This document shows positions 1 through 5,612 of a stretch of DNA of 6,086 bases, one piece after another. The stretch comes from Quisquiliibacterium sp. (GTDB lineage: Bacteria; Pseudomonadota; Gammaproteobacteria; Burkholderiales; Burkholderiaceae_E): the NCBI GenBank assembly GCA_023257915.1, contig JALRBB010000345.1, forward strand, positions 1-6,086, written 5' to 3'. The notes under the pieces are model-generated. The model saw only the letters and a program-made list of their open reading frames with translations, ran no database searches and was not told the DNA's origin. The position numbers and the translations under genes are program-made. The stretch's first letter is position 1, and every line of letters begins with the position of its first letter.

Positions 1-86
1 TCCCGACGCTGGCGCGCTGTGCCGAATACGGCAAGATGCATGTGCACGGCGGCAAGCTGCCGTTCTCCGAACTGCCGAGGTTTTGA
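1..86 (+). CDS. glcD: Glycolate oxidase subunit GlcD, C-terminal end only (partial)
   Basis: Only the last 27 codons are inside the window, read from base 3 to the TGA at 84-86. The visible tail includes CAEYGKMHVHGGKLPF and ends SELPRF. This resembles the C-terminus of GlcD-type FAD-linked oxidases, where a conserved His-rich stretch close to the end belongs to the C-terminal domain. GlcD is the larger flavin subunit of glycolate dehydrogenase, which oxidises glycolate (and often D-lactate) to the 2-oxo acid and passes electrons to the respiratory chain. The assignment rests mainly on context: glcE starts 2 nt after the stop and glcF follows, giving the standard glcD-glcE-glcF order. The catalytic and FAD-binding parts lie upstream and cannot be checked here. 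Confidence 0.85.
   Translation, partial: PTLARCAEYGKMHVHGGKLPFSELPRF
77..80 (+). promoter_or_regulatory. Ribosome binding site of glcE
   Basis: GAGG lies inside the last codons of glcD, 8 nt before the ATG at 89. An alternative in-frame TTG at 83 would leave only 2 nt of spacing. The site therefore favours ATG 89 as the glcE start and suggests translation coupled to glcD termination. Confidence 0.6.
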
Positions 87-88
87 CG

Positions 89-1168
89 ATGAGCGCGCAG
101 GCACTCGACGAACTTCGCGACCGGATTCGTGCGGCGAACGCTGCGCGAACGCCGCTGCGCATCCATGGCGGCTCGACCAAGGACTTCTACGGCCAGTCGC
201 TGGGCGGCGAACCGCTCGACACTCGGAGCTGGAGCGGCATCGTGTCGTTCGAGCCCACCGAACTGGTCGTCACGGCGCGTTGCGGTACCCCGTTGTCGGA
301 TCTGCAGGCCGCGCTGGCCGAGCAGCGCCAGATGCTCGCGTTCGAGCCTCCGGCGTTCGGTGCGAAGGCCACCATCGGCGGGGTCGTGGCAGCTGGTCTT
401 TCCGGTCCGCGCCGGGTCAGCGCCGGCTCGGTGCGCGACTTCGTGCTCGGCGCGTCGCTGGTCGATGCCGATGGCGAACTCAAGCGCTTCGGTGGGCAGG
501 TCATGAAGAACGTGGCCGGGTACGACATTTCAAGGCTGCTGTGCGGTTCGCTGGGCATTCTGGGCCTGATCGCCGAGGTCTCGCTCAAGGTGCTGCCGTT
601 GCCGGCCGCCGAACGCACGCTGGCGCTCGAGATCGGCCACGCCGATGCGTTGCAGCAGTTGAATCGATGGGCCGGGCAGCCCTTGCCGATCTCGGCTAGC
701 GCCTGGCTGGAGGGACGCCTGTCGATCCGGCTGTCCGGAGCCGCCGCTGCGGTTGATGCCGCATGTTCGCGTTTCGAGCGCGAATTTTCGGCGGTACTGG
801 TTGACCAGAGCGACGCGGCTTGGTTCTGGTCCGCCTTGCGTGAGCATCAGTTGGCCTTTTTCGACGGCGAAATGCCGTTGTGGCGATTGTCGCTTCCGTC
901 GACGGCGCCGGCGTTTGCGCTCGACGGCGCGCAACTGCTCGAGTGGGGCGGTGCGTTGCGCTGGCTACGCAGTCAGGCCGATGCCCTCGAAGTGCGCCGC
1001 CTGGCTGCCGCCGCGGGTGGCTCGGCGACCCTGTTTCGGACCAGCGATCGATCGGCGGGCGTGTTCGACGCCTTATCGCCGATGGTTGCCGCGCTGCATC
1101 GGCGCATCAAGGCGCAGTTCGACCCGAACGGGATCTTCAACCCTGGCCGCATGTACCCGGAACTCTGA
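89..1168 (+). CDS. glcE: Glycolate oxidase FAD-binding subunit GlcE
   Basis: This 359-residue protein is the second flavin subunit of glycolate dehydrogenase, acting with GlcD and GlcF at the inner face of the cytoplasmic membrane. It has the VAO/PCMH-type FAD-binding fold. RIHGGSTKDFYG (24-35) is the N-terminal nucleotide-binding segment, and an ATIGGVVAAGLSGPRR block (about 94-109) is the Gly-rich FAD loop. SVRDFVLGASLVDADGE (114-130) and GGQVMKNVAGYDISRL (135-150) follow and are typical of GlcE. The C-terminus has FDPNGIFNPGRMY (344-356), the usual closing motif of FAD-linked oxidase C-terminal domains. The length is close to the roughly 350 residues usual for GlcE, so it appears intact. 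ATG 89 is preferred over TTG 83 because of the Shine-Dalgarno spacing. The stop is 1 nt before the glcF start, so the genes are almost certainly co-transcribed. GlcE-like sequences are shorter than GlcD, which rules out confusion with a second GlcD. Confidence 0.93.
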   Translation: MSAQALDELRDRIRAANAARTPLRIHGGSTKDFYGQSLGGEPLDTRSWSGIVSFEPTELVVTARCGTPLSDLQAALAEQRQMLAFEPPAFGAKATIGGVVAAGLSGPRRVSAGSVRDFVLGASLVDADGELKRFGGQVMKNVAGYDISRLLCGSLGILGLIAEVSLKVLPLPAAERTLALEIGHADALQQLNRWAGQPLPISASAWLEGRLSIRLSGAAAAVDAACSRFEREFSAVLVDQSDAAWFWSALREHQLAFFDGEMPLWRLSLPSTAPAFALDGAQLLEWGGALRWLRSQADALEVRRLAAAAGGSATLFRTSDRSAGVFDALSPMVAALHRRIKAQFDPNGIFNPGRMYPEL

Positions 1169-1169
1169 G

Positions 1170-2420
1170 ATGGAAACGCATCTGGCCGACTGGCTCAAAG
1201 GCACCGCGGATGGCGCCGAGGCGCAATCCATCCTGCGCAAATGCGTGCATTGCGGTTTTTGTACTGCGACCTGCCCGACCTACCAGCTTCTTGGCGACGA
1301 ACTCGACGGACCGCGGGGCCGCATCTATCTGATCAAGCAGGTGGTCGAAGGCGCGCGGCCCAGCGCTGCAACCATGCAGCACCTGGATCGTTGTCTGACC
1401 TGTCGCAACTGTGAAAGCACCTGCCCGAGCGGTGTGCAGTACGGGCACCTGGTCGACATTGGTCGCAAACTGGTTGAACAGCGTGTGCGCAGGCCCCTTG
1501 GTCAGCGGCTGCTGCGCGGCGCGCTGCGCGAGGGGCTGACGCGACGCTGGTTGTTCGATCCGGCGATGAAGCTCGGCAAGGCCATGCGCCCGATGCTGCC
1601 GGAAAAGCTGCGCGACAAGCTGCCGGCAGCTGCCGATCCGGGATCGTGGCCGACGCGCAGCCATGCGCGCCGGGTGTTGCTGCTCAATGGCTGCGTGCAG
1701 CCCGCAATGATGCCGCGCATCGATGCGGCCACTGCCCGGGTGCTCGATGCTCTGGGGGTGCAGGCGATCGTCGAGCCGGGTTCAGGCTGTTGCGGTGCGA
1801 TCCGCCAGCATCTGAGCGATGCCGAAGGCGCACTCGCCGATGCCCGGCGCAACATCGACGCCTGGTGGCCACGCTTGCAGCCACAGGCAGATCAAGCGGT
1901 CGAGGCGATCCTGATCAACGCGTCGGGCTGCGGCTCGATGATCAAGGACTATGCACACCTGCTGCGCGGCGATCCGGCCTACGCGGCCAAGGCACAGCGG
2001 GTCGTCGAGCTGACCCGTGACCTGGCCGAGTGGCTGCCGGCAGAATGCGACCGCCAGGCGCACGCGCTGCGCGAGCGGATCCGGAACTTGCCGGCGCGGG
2101 TGGTGGCCTTTCATCCGCCTTGCTCGCTGCAGCATGGTCAGCAGGTGCGGGGCGAAGTCGAGCGCTTCCTGGCTTCGCTCGGTGTCGAGGTCCAGCCGGT
2201 CACGGATTCCCATCTGTGCTGCGGATCGGCCGGCACGTATTCGGTCCTGCAGCCCGGCTTGTCGCGCGAGTTGCGCGAACGCAAGCTGTCCGCGCTGCAG
2301 GCGGGCGCGCCGCAGATGCTGCTGTCGGCCAACATCGGCTGCATCAGTCACCTGCAGGCTGGCACCGCGACACCGGTTCGCCACTGGATCGAATGGCTCG
2401 ATGATGCGCTCTCGGGCTAG
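1170..2420 (+). CDS. glcF: Glycolate oxidase iron-sulfur subunit GlcF
   Basis: The 416-residue iron-sulfur subunit carries electrons from the GlcD/GlcE flavins towards the quinone pool. Two 4Fe-4S ferredoxin-type motifs sit near the N-terminus: C25-x2-C28-x2-C31-x3-C35-P and C75-x2-C78-x2-C81-x3-C85-P. Two cysteine-rich CCG-type domains follow, with Cys-Cys-Gly at 207-209 and 350-352. Each has upstream partner cysteines, at NGC (175) and PPC (318), and later ones at C254 and C391. This 4Fe4S-4Fe4S-CCG-CCG order is the GlcF/LutA/GlpC pattern, and its direct position after glcE makes GlcF the best name. The open frame extends far upstream inside glcE, but ATG 1170 gives METHLADWLKG, a normal GlcF beginning, and lies 1 nt after the glcE stop. 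No strong Shine-Dalgarno is seen, consistent with translational coupling. All cluster ligands are present and nothing looks broken. Confidence 0.95.
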   Translation: METHLADWLKGTADGAEAQSILRKCVHCGFCTATCPTYQLLGDELDGPRGRIYLIKQVVEGARPSAATMQHLDRCLTCRNCESTCPSGVQYGHLVDIGRKLVEQRVRRPLGQRLLRGALREGLTRRWLFDPAMKLGKAMRPMLPEKLRDKLPAAADPGSWPTRSHARRVLLLNGCVQPAMMPRIDAATARVLDALGVQAIVEPGSGCCGAIRQHLSDAEGALADARRNIDAWWPRLQPQADQAVEAILINASGCGSMIKDYAHLLRGDPAYAAKAQRVVELTRDLAEWLPAECDRQAHALRERIRNLPARVVAFHPPCSLQHGQQVRGEVERFLASLGVEVQPVTDSHLCCGSAGTYSVLQPGLSRELRERKLSALQAGAPQMLLSANIGCISHLQAGTATPVRHWIEWLDDALSG

Positions 2421-2446
2421 CGCTCGGATCTGCGTTCGCTGACGAC

Positions 2447-2830
2447 ATGCTGCGTACCCTCGCGATCCTGCTCGGTTTTCAGTGTCTGGGTGAGGTCGCG
2501 AGTTTCGCGCTGCGTCTTCCGGTGCCAGGGCCGGTGATCGGCATGTTGGCGCTCATCGTTTATCTGCTGGTTTCTCCCGCCGCGGTTGCGCAGATGCGCG
2601 AGCATGTGCTCGCCTTGCTTGGCCACCTGTCGCTGCTATTCGTGCCGGCAGGCGTCGGCGTGATGTTGCATGTACGCCGGCTCGCCGACGAAGGTCTGGC
2701 GATCGGCATTGCCCTCGTCCTGAGCACCGCGCTGGCGATCGTCGTCACGGCACTGGTGGTCGATCGCACGCGTCGCTGGCTCGATCCCGCCGGCCCGGCA
2801 GGCGAGACCGGTTCAGCCAAGAAGCCTTGA
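2447..2830 (+). CDS. CidA/LrgA family membrane protein
   Basis: A 127-residue, very hydrophobic protein. About four membrane segments are visible near residues 4-20, 27-43, 61-77 and 84-104, followed by a short polar, Pro/Gly-rich tail. The LPVPGPVIGMLAL (24-36) and LLFVPAGVGVM (63-73) stretches are characteristic of the CidA/LrgA family, and the length is normal. Family members were first described as holin-like modulators of murein hydrolase activity in Gram-positive bacteria. Several LrgAB-type pairs are now linked to pyruvate or short organic acid transport. ATG 2447 is the first available start: the frame is closed by TGA at 2402-2404 with no ATG, GTG or TTG in between. It begins 26 nt after glcF, with no clear terminator or promoter in the gap and only a weak ribosome site, so it probably shares the glc transcript. 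The exact substrate cannot be read from the sequence. Confidence 0.88.
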   Translation: MLRTLAILLGFQCLGEVASFALRLPVPGPVIGMLALIVYLLVSPAAVAQMREHVLALLGHLSLLFVPAGVGVMLHVRRLADEGLAIGIALVLSTALAIVVTALVVDRTRRWLDPAGPAGETGSAKKP

Positions 2831-3567
2831 TGGAACCGAGACTGAACGAGATCTGGGTCTATCTGTCGGCAACCCCGCTGCTGGGGTTGACGGTGACGCT
2901 GCTCGCCTATCTGCTGGCCGTGGCGCTGCATCGTCGGCTGGCGATGCATCCGCTGGCCAACCCGGTCGCGATTGCAGTGCTGCTGCTGGTGTCCTTGCTC
3001 GCGATCACCGGGACGCCGTATCCCACATATTTCGAGGGCGCGCAATTCGTTCACTTCCTGCTCGGGCCGGCGACGGTGGCGCTGGGTTTGCCCTTGTACG
3101 AACAGCGCGCAAGAATCCGCCGGCTTGCGATCCCGCTGTTTGCCGGACTGCTGGCGGGAACTGTCACTGCGGTGGTGTCGGCGGCAGGCATCGCGATGTT
3201 GCTCGGTGCATCGCCGCAGACCGTGCTGTCGCTGGCACCCAAGTCGGTGACCACGCCGGTTGCGATGGGCATTGCCGAGCGCATCGGTGGTTTGCCTAGC
3301 CTGACCGCGACGCTGGTCATCGCCACCGGCATGATCGGCGCGATGATCGCCGCGCCCTTGCTGAACCTGGTGCGGATTCGCAGCCAGGAAGCGCGCGGCT
3401 TCGCACTGGGTGTTGCCTCGCACGGCATTGGCACGGCCCGCGCATTCCAGGTCAGCGAGGAAATGGGGGCCTTCGCCGGGCTCGCGATGGGGCTTGCTGC
3501 GCTGTTGACGGCGCTGCTGGTTCCGATGCTCGCTGGCTGGGCAGGACTGATGTCCCCGGGGGCCTGA
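2830..3567 (+). CDS. LrgB family membrane protein
   Basis: A 245-residue integral membrane protein, partner of the LrgA-type gene before it. Family blocks are clear: GTPYPTYFEGAQFVHFLLGPATVALGLPLY (61-90, read as a Tyr-rich loop leading into a GPATVAL helix), APKSVTTPVAMGIAE (136-150) followed by GGLPSLTATLVIATGMIGA, and GVASHGIGTARA (194-205). The length is close to the 230-250 residues usual for LrgB, and the protein appears complete. ATG 2830 shares its A with the stop of the upstream gene (TGATG), the arrangement expected for coupled translation of two subunits. An in-frame TTG at 2827 is possible but less likely. In plants the homologous LrgA-LrgB fusion PLGG1 exports glycolate and imports glycerate across the plastid envelope, while bacterial relatives take up pyruvate. 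Sitting directly behind glcDEF, this pair is inferred to move glycolate or a related acid. A cell-wall/autolysis role is the alternative. Confidence 0.93.
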   Translation: MEPRLNEIWVYLSATPLLGLTVTLLAYLLAVALHRRLAMHPLANPVAIAVLLLVSLLAITGTPYPTYFEGAQFVHFLLGPATVALGLPLYEQRARIRRLAIPLFAGLLAGTVTAVVSAAGIAMLLGASPQTVLSLAPKSVTTPVAMGIAERIGGLPSLTATLVIATGMIGAMIAAPLLNLVRIRSQEARGFALGVASHGIGTARAFQVSEEMGAFAGLAMGLAALLTALLVPMLAGWAGLMSPGA

Positions 3568-3595
3568 AAGCGCGTACCATCCGCAGTCTGCATGC

Positions 3596-3624
3596 ATCGT
3601 GCCTCGATGAGGCACGGTTCGAAC
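3596..3624 (+). other. Perfect hairpin plus adjoining 8-bp palindrome ahead of the aldolase gene
   Basis: CGTGCCTC (3598-3605) and GAGGCACG (3609-3616) form a perfect 8-bp stem around a GAT triloop, extendable by a T-G wobble and an A-T pair (3596-3618). It is immediately followed by the 8-bp palindrome GTTCGAAC (3617-3624). No T-run follows on either strand, so it is not a classical intrinsic terminator. It lies between the lrgB stop and the aldolase ribosome site. It could be a transcript-processing or end-stabilising hairpin, or a repressor operator. The structure is seen directly; the function is not known. Confidence 0.5.
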
Positions 3625-3635
3625 ATCACCATAGC

Positions 3636-3640
3636 GGAGG
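3636..3640 (+). promoter_or_regulatory. Ribosome binding site of the HpaI-type aldolase
   Basis: GGAGG ends 4 nt before ATG 3645, within AGCGGAGGCAGG. It is the strongest Shine-Dalgarno match in the first four kilobases. This supports ATG 3645 as the start and translation independent of lrgB. Confidence 0.65.
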
Positions 3641-3644
3641 CAGG

Positions 3645-4412
3645 ATGGAACTTCGTCGCAATGAATTCAAGCGCGCGCTGGCTGCTGGCAAGCAGCAGAT
3701 CGGATTGTGGAACAACCTCGTGTCCTCGAACACCGTCGAGGTGATCGCCGGCGCCGGCTTCGACTGGATGCTGCTCGACTGCGAGCATTCCCCCTCCGAC
3801 ATCGAGAGCCTGCTTGGCCTGCTGCGCACCGTCGCACCGTATCCCACCACGCCGGTGGTGCGCGTGCCCTGGAACGACATGGTCAACATCAAACGCATGC
3901 TCGATATCGGCGCGCAAAGCCTGCTGGTGCCGTTCATCTCGACCGCCGACGAGGCGCGTGCTGCCGTGTCGTACATGCGTTATCCGCCCAAGGGCGTGCG
4001 CGGTGTGGCCGGGACCACGCGCGCGACCCAGTACGGACGCATCAAGGACTACGTGCAACGCGTCGAAGAGGAATTGTGCCTGCTGGTGCAGGTCGAGACC
4101 CGAGAGGGCATGGATAACCTCGAGGAGATCTGCGCGGTCGACGGGGTTGATGGCGTGTTCATCGGTCCGGCCGATCTACATGCTTCCTATGGCTATGTCG
4201 GACAGACCGCCAATCCGGAGATTGTCCCGATCATCGAAGAGGGTATGCGCCGCATCCGCAAGGCTGGCAAGGCGCCGGGTTTCCTGACCTCGGTGGAAGC
4301 CGATGCACATCGCTACCTGGGCGTGGGGGCGCAGTTCGTCGCGGTGGGGTCCGACACCGGGCTGCTGGCACGCGGTGCCGAGCAACTCGCGGCCCGGTTC
4401 AAGAACGGCTGA
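3645..4412 (+). CDS. HpcH/HpaI family class II aldolase
   Basis: A 255-residue cytoplasmic enzyme of the metal-dependent HpcH/HpaI aldolase family (beta/alpha barrel). These enzymes reversibly cleave 4-hydroxy-2-oxo acids to pyruvate (or a similar 2-oxo acid) and an aldehyde. It resembles E. coli HpaI closely from memory: GLWNNLVSSNTVEVIAGAGF (20-39) leads into DCEH, whose His48 matches the HpaI catalytic His45. VVR gives Arg73 (HpaI Arg70), QVETREGM supplies metal ligand Glu151, and FIGPADL supplies Asp177. The RYPPKGVRGV loop (112-121) is also typical. All active-site positions are present and the length is normal. The substrate is uncertain: HpaI, GarL (2-keto-3-deoxyglucarate) and RhmA (2-keto-3-deoxy-L-rhamnonate) share this scaffold and are promiscuous, so no gene symbol is assigned. 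No homoprotocatechuate genes are nearby, so the hpa pathway is not supported. The neighbouring glycolate genes make glyoxylate or another small aldehyde a reasonable co-product, by inference only. Confidence 0.92.
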   Translation: MELRRNEFKRALAAGKQQIGLWNNLVSSNTVEVIAGAGFDWMLLDCEHSPSDIESLLGLLRTVAPYPTTPVVRVPWNDMVNIKRMLDIGAQSLLVPFISTADEARAAVSYMRYPPKGVRGVAGTTRATQYGRIKDYVQRVEEELCLLVQVETREGMDNLEEICAVDGVDGVFIGPADLHASYGYVGQTANPEIVPIIEEGMRRIRKAGKAPGFLTSVEADAHRYLGVGAQFVAVGSDTGLLARGAEQLAARFKNG

Positions 4413-4468
4413 TCGTCCGGCGCAGGCGACCGGCCACTGATCCGATACCTCAAGGCGACGCTGGGCGT

Positions 4469-4482
4469 CCGCGGCCGCGGCC
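4469..4482 (+). repeat. GC-only nested palindrome in spacer
   Basis: CCGCGGCCGCGG (4469-4480) is a perfect 12-bp palindrome, overlapped by the 10-bp palindrome GGCCGCGGCC (4473-4482). Just before it, GACGC (4457-4461) and GCGTC (4465-4469) can form a 5-bp stem with a TGG loop. The area lies 57 nt past the aldolase stop and could slow or end transcription, but there is no T-run. In GC-rich DNA such palindromes also arise easily by chance. Confidence 0.3.
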
Positions 4483-4504
4483 GATGGGCGTTGCGCGCCG
4501 CGAG

Positions 4505-4533
4505 ATGACGGACAGATTCTTGTGGTTTAGTAT
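4505..4533 (+). promoter_or_regulatory. Putative sigma70-type promoter of the TRAP transporter genes
   Basis: ATGACG (4505-4510) and TAGTAT (4528-4533) are separated by 17 bp and each matches 4 of 6 positions of the TTGACA and TATAAT consensus. They lie in the only AT-rich patch of the otherwise very GC-rich spacer 4413-4587. Initiation would fall near 4540, leaving an untranslated leader of about 48 nt before ATG 4588. This is a prediction by eye; the hexamers are imperfect. Confidence 0.42.
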
Positions 4534-4546
4534 TCACGCGCTCGAT

Positions 4547-4561
4547 CCGGTTACTGACCGG
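4547..4561 (+). promoter_or_regulatory. Small dyad in the TRAP gene leader
   Basis: CCGGT (4547-4551) and ACCGG (4557-4561) form a perfect inverted repeat around TACTG. It sits just downstream of the predicted transcription start and before the ribosome site. The position suits a repressor operator or a leader hairpin. Five-base arms are short, so chance is possible. Confidence 0.28.
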
Positions 4562-4574
4562 GTTCCTGTTCACC

Positions 4575-4580
4575 AAGGAG
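4575..4580 (+). promoter_or_regulatory. Ribosome binding site of the TRAP solute-binding protein
   Basis: AAGGAG is a near-consensus Shine-Dalgarno with 7 nt of spacing to ATG 4588. It indicates strong translation, as expected for an abundant periplasmic binding protein, and fixes the start. Confidence 0.75.
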
Positions 4581-4587
4581 ACACGCA

Positions 4588-5535
4588 ATGCAAAAGACCA
4601 TTCAAAAGACTCTGATCGCCGCTGCCTTGGCCGCCTGTGCGATCGCTCCGGCTGCCGCGCAGCAGGTCACGTTCATGACCGGCCCGCAGGGCGGATCCTG
4701 GATTCCGCTCGGCGGCGCGCTCAAGGGCATGTGGGAAAAGGAGATCTCCGGCCTGCAGATTCAGCAGACCCCGGGTGCCGGCGTCGCCAACGTGCTCGGC
4801 GTGTCCACTGGCAAGGCCAAGATCGGCATGGCCAATTCATCGAGCACCGTCGACGGCATCGCCGGTCGTCCGCCGTACAAGGCGCCGGCCCAGAACGTGT
4901 GCCAGATTGCCAACCTGTATCCGCAGTACTTCCAGGTGGTTGCGGCGGCCGATGCCAATGTGGCTTCGTACAAAGACCTGAAAGGCAAGACGCTGGTCAC
5001 CCAGCCCAAGGGCAACACCGCCGAGGCGGTCACCGGGCTGATGCTGAAGTTCAACGGCATGGATTACAACGCACTGGCCAAGGCGAATTTCCAGGCCGGC
5101 TACAACGACGCGGTCTCGATGATGAAGGACGGCCATGTGCAGGTCTTCACGCTTGGCACGACGGCACCTGCCTCCGCGATCATGGATCTGGCCAGCGCAC
5201 GTGACGTCAAGCTGGTGCCGGTCGACGATGCGACGATGAATCAGTTCAAGCAGATGAACCCTGGCTACAACCGTCTGGTCATCAAGGCCGGCACCTATCC
5301 GAAGCAGGACAAGGATGTGCCGGTGATCGGCTACTCGACGCATGTGATCGTCGCTTGCGACATGCCCGAGGACACCGTCTACAAGATGACCAAGATCATG
5401 GCTGCCAACATTGACACGCTGTCCTCGATCGTCAAGGCGATGAAAGGCGTGACGCCGAAAGATATGGCGATGGACATCGGCGTGCCGCTGCACAAGGGCG
5501 CTGCGAAGTTCTACAAGGAAGCCGGCGCGATCTAA
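4588..5535 (+). CDS. TAXI family TRAP transporter solute-binding protein
   Basis: A 315-residue exported protein that captures the substrate in the periplasm and delivers it to a TRAP permease driven by an ion gradient. The N-terminus (MQKTIQKT, then a hydrophobic Ala/Leu stretch to about residue 20) is a signal peptide, with a likely signal peptidase I cut after PAAA at residue 24. The mature part opens QQVTFMTGPQGGSWIPLGGA, the typical TAXI start. It continues with TPGAGVANVLGVSTGKAKIGM (61-81), then SYKDLKGKTLV (127-137) followed by PKGNTAEAV. Overall length and layout fit the TAXI (TRAP-associated extracytoplasmic immunogenic) family rather than the DctP family. An LAAC sequence at 14-17 also fits a lipobox, so a lipoprotein form cannot be excluded. 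Two mature cysteines (105, 257) may or may not pair. The ligand cannot be deduced; TAXI proteins bind small carboxylates such as glutamate or 2-oxoglutarate. The permease gene follows after a terminator. Confidence 0.95.
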   Translation: MQKTIQKTLIAAALAACAIAPAAAQQVTFMTGPQGGSWIPLGGALKGMWEKEISGLQIQQTPGAGVANVLGVSTGKAKIGMANSSSTVDGIAGRPPYKAPAQNVCQIANLYPQYFQVVAAADANVASYKDLKGKTLVTQPKGNTAEAVTGLMLKFNGMDYNALAKANFQAGYNDAVSMMKDGHVQVFTLGTTAPASAIMDLASARDVKLVPVDDATMNQFKQMNPGYNRLVIKAGTYPKQDKDVPVIGYSTHVIVACDMPEDTVYKMTKIMAANIDTLSSIVKAMKGVTPKDMAMDIGVPLHKGAAKFYKEAGAI

Positions 5536-5549
5536 TCGTCGCGGTCAGG

Positions 5550-5564
5550 CGGTCCGCTGGACCG
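5550..5564 (+). other. Small stem-loop before the terminator
   Basis: CGGTCC (5550-5555) and GGACCG (5559-5564) form a 6-bp stem with a GCT loop, 14 nt past the binding-protein stop and directly ahead of the main terminator hairpin. It may protect the 3' end of the binding-protein transcript or add to termination. Confidence 0.35.
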
Positions 5565-5565
5565 G

Positions 5566-5595
5566 CGGGGCGGCAGGCAGCCGCCCCGTTTTTTT
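5566..5595 (+). terminator. Intrinsic terminator between binding protein and permease
   Basis: CGGGGCGGC (5566-5574) and GCCGCCCCG (5580-5588) make a perfect, almost all-GC 9-bp stem with an AGGCA loop, followed at once by seven T (5589-5595). This is a textbook Rho-independent terminator on the plus strand. The permease ribosome site starts only 7 nt after the T-run, so the hairpin probably works as a partial terminator that keeps permease levels below those of the binding protein. Confidence 0.9.
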
Positions 5596-5601
5596 GATAC
5601 C

Positions 5602-5605
5602 GGAG
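5602..5605 (+). promoter_or_regulatory. Ribosome binding site deciding a GTG start
   Basis: GGAG is followed by 7 nt and then GTG 5613. The reading frame is closed by TGA at 5595-5597 and has no ATG between that stop and the GTG, so this site identifies GTG as the likely permease start. Confidence 0.65.
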
Positions 5606-5612
5606 AATTCCC

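Noticed and set aside
530..934. Long open frames on the minus strand inside glcE and elsewhere (also 1137-1664, 1782-2384, 2560-3615, 3051-4058, 4837-5493, 5532-6080)
   Set aside because: They lie opposite clearly recognised genes, have low-complexity Arg/Ala/Gln/His-rich translations, and show no family motif. They are the antisense shadows expected in GC-rich coding DNA.
753..1169. N-terminal extension of the glcF open frame back into glcE
   Set aside because: The extra 139 codons overlap glcE in another frame and translate to Arg-rich sequence unlike any GlcF. ATG 1170 gives a normal GlcF start directly after the glcE stop.
2421..2446. Terminator or promoter between glcF and the LrgA-type gene
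   Set aside because: The 26-nt gap shows no inverted repeat, T-run or promoter-like hexamers; read-through is the simpler view.
3552..3580. Promoter for the aldolase gene using TACCAT (3575-3580) as -10
   Set aside because: No -35-like hexamer exists at suitable spacing (GTCCCC at the 17-bp position), so I could not support a promoter in this spacer.
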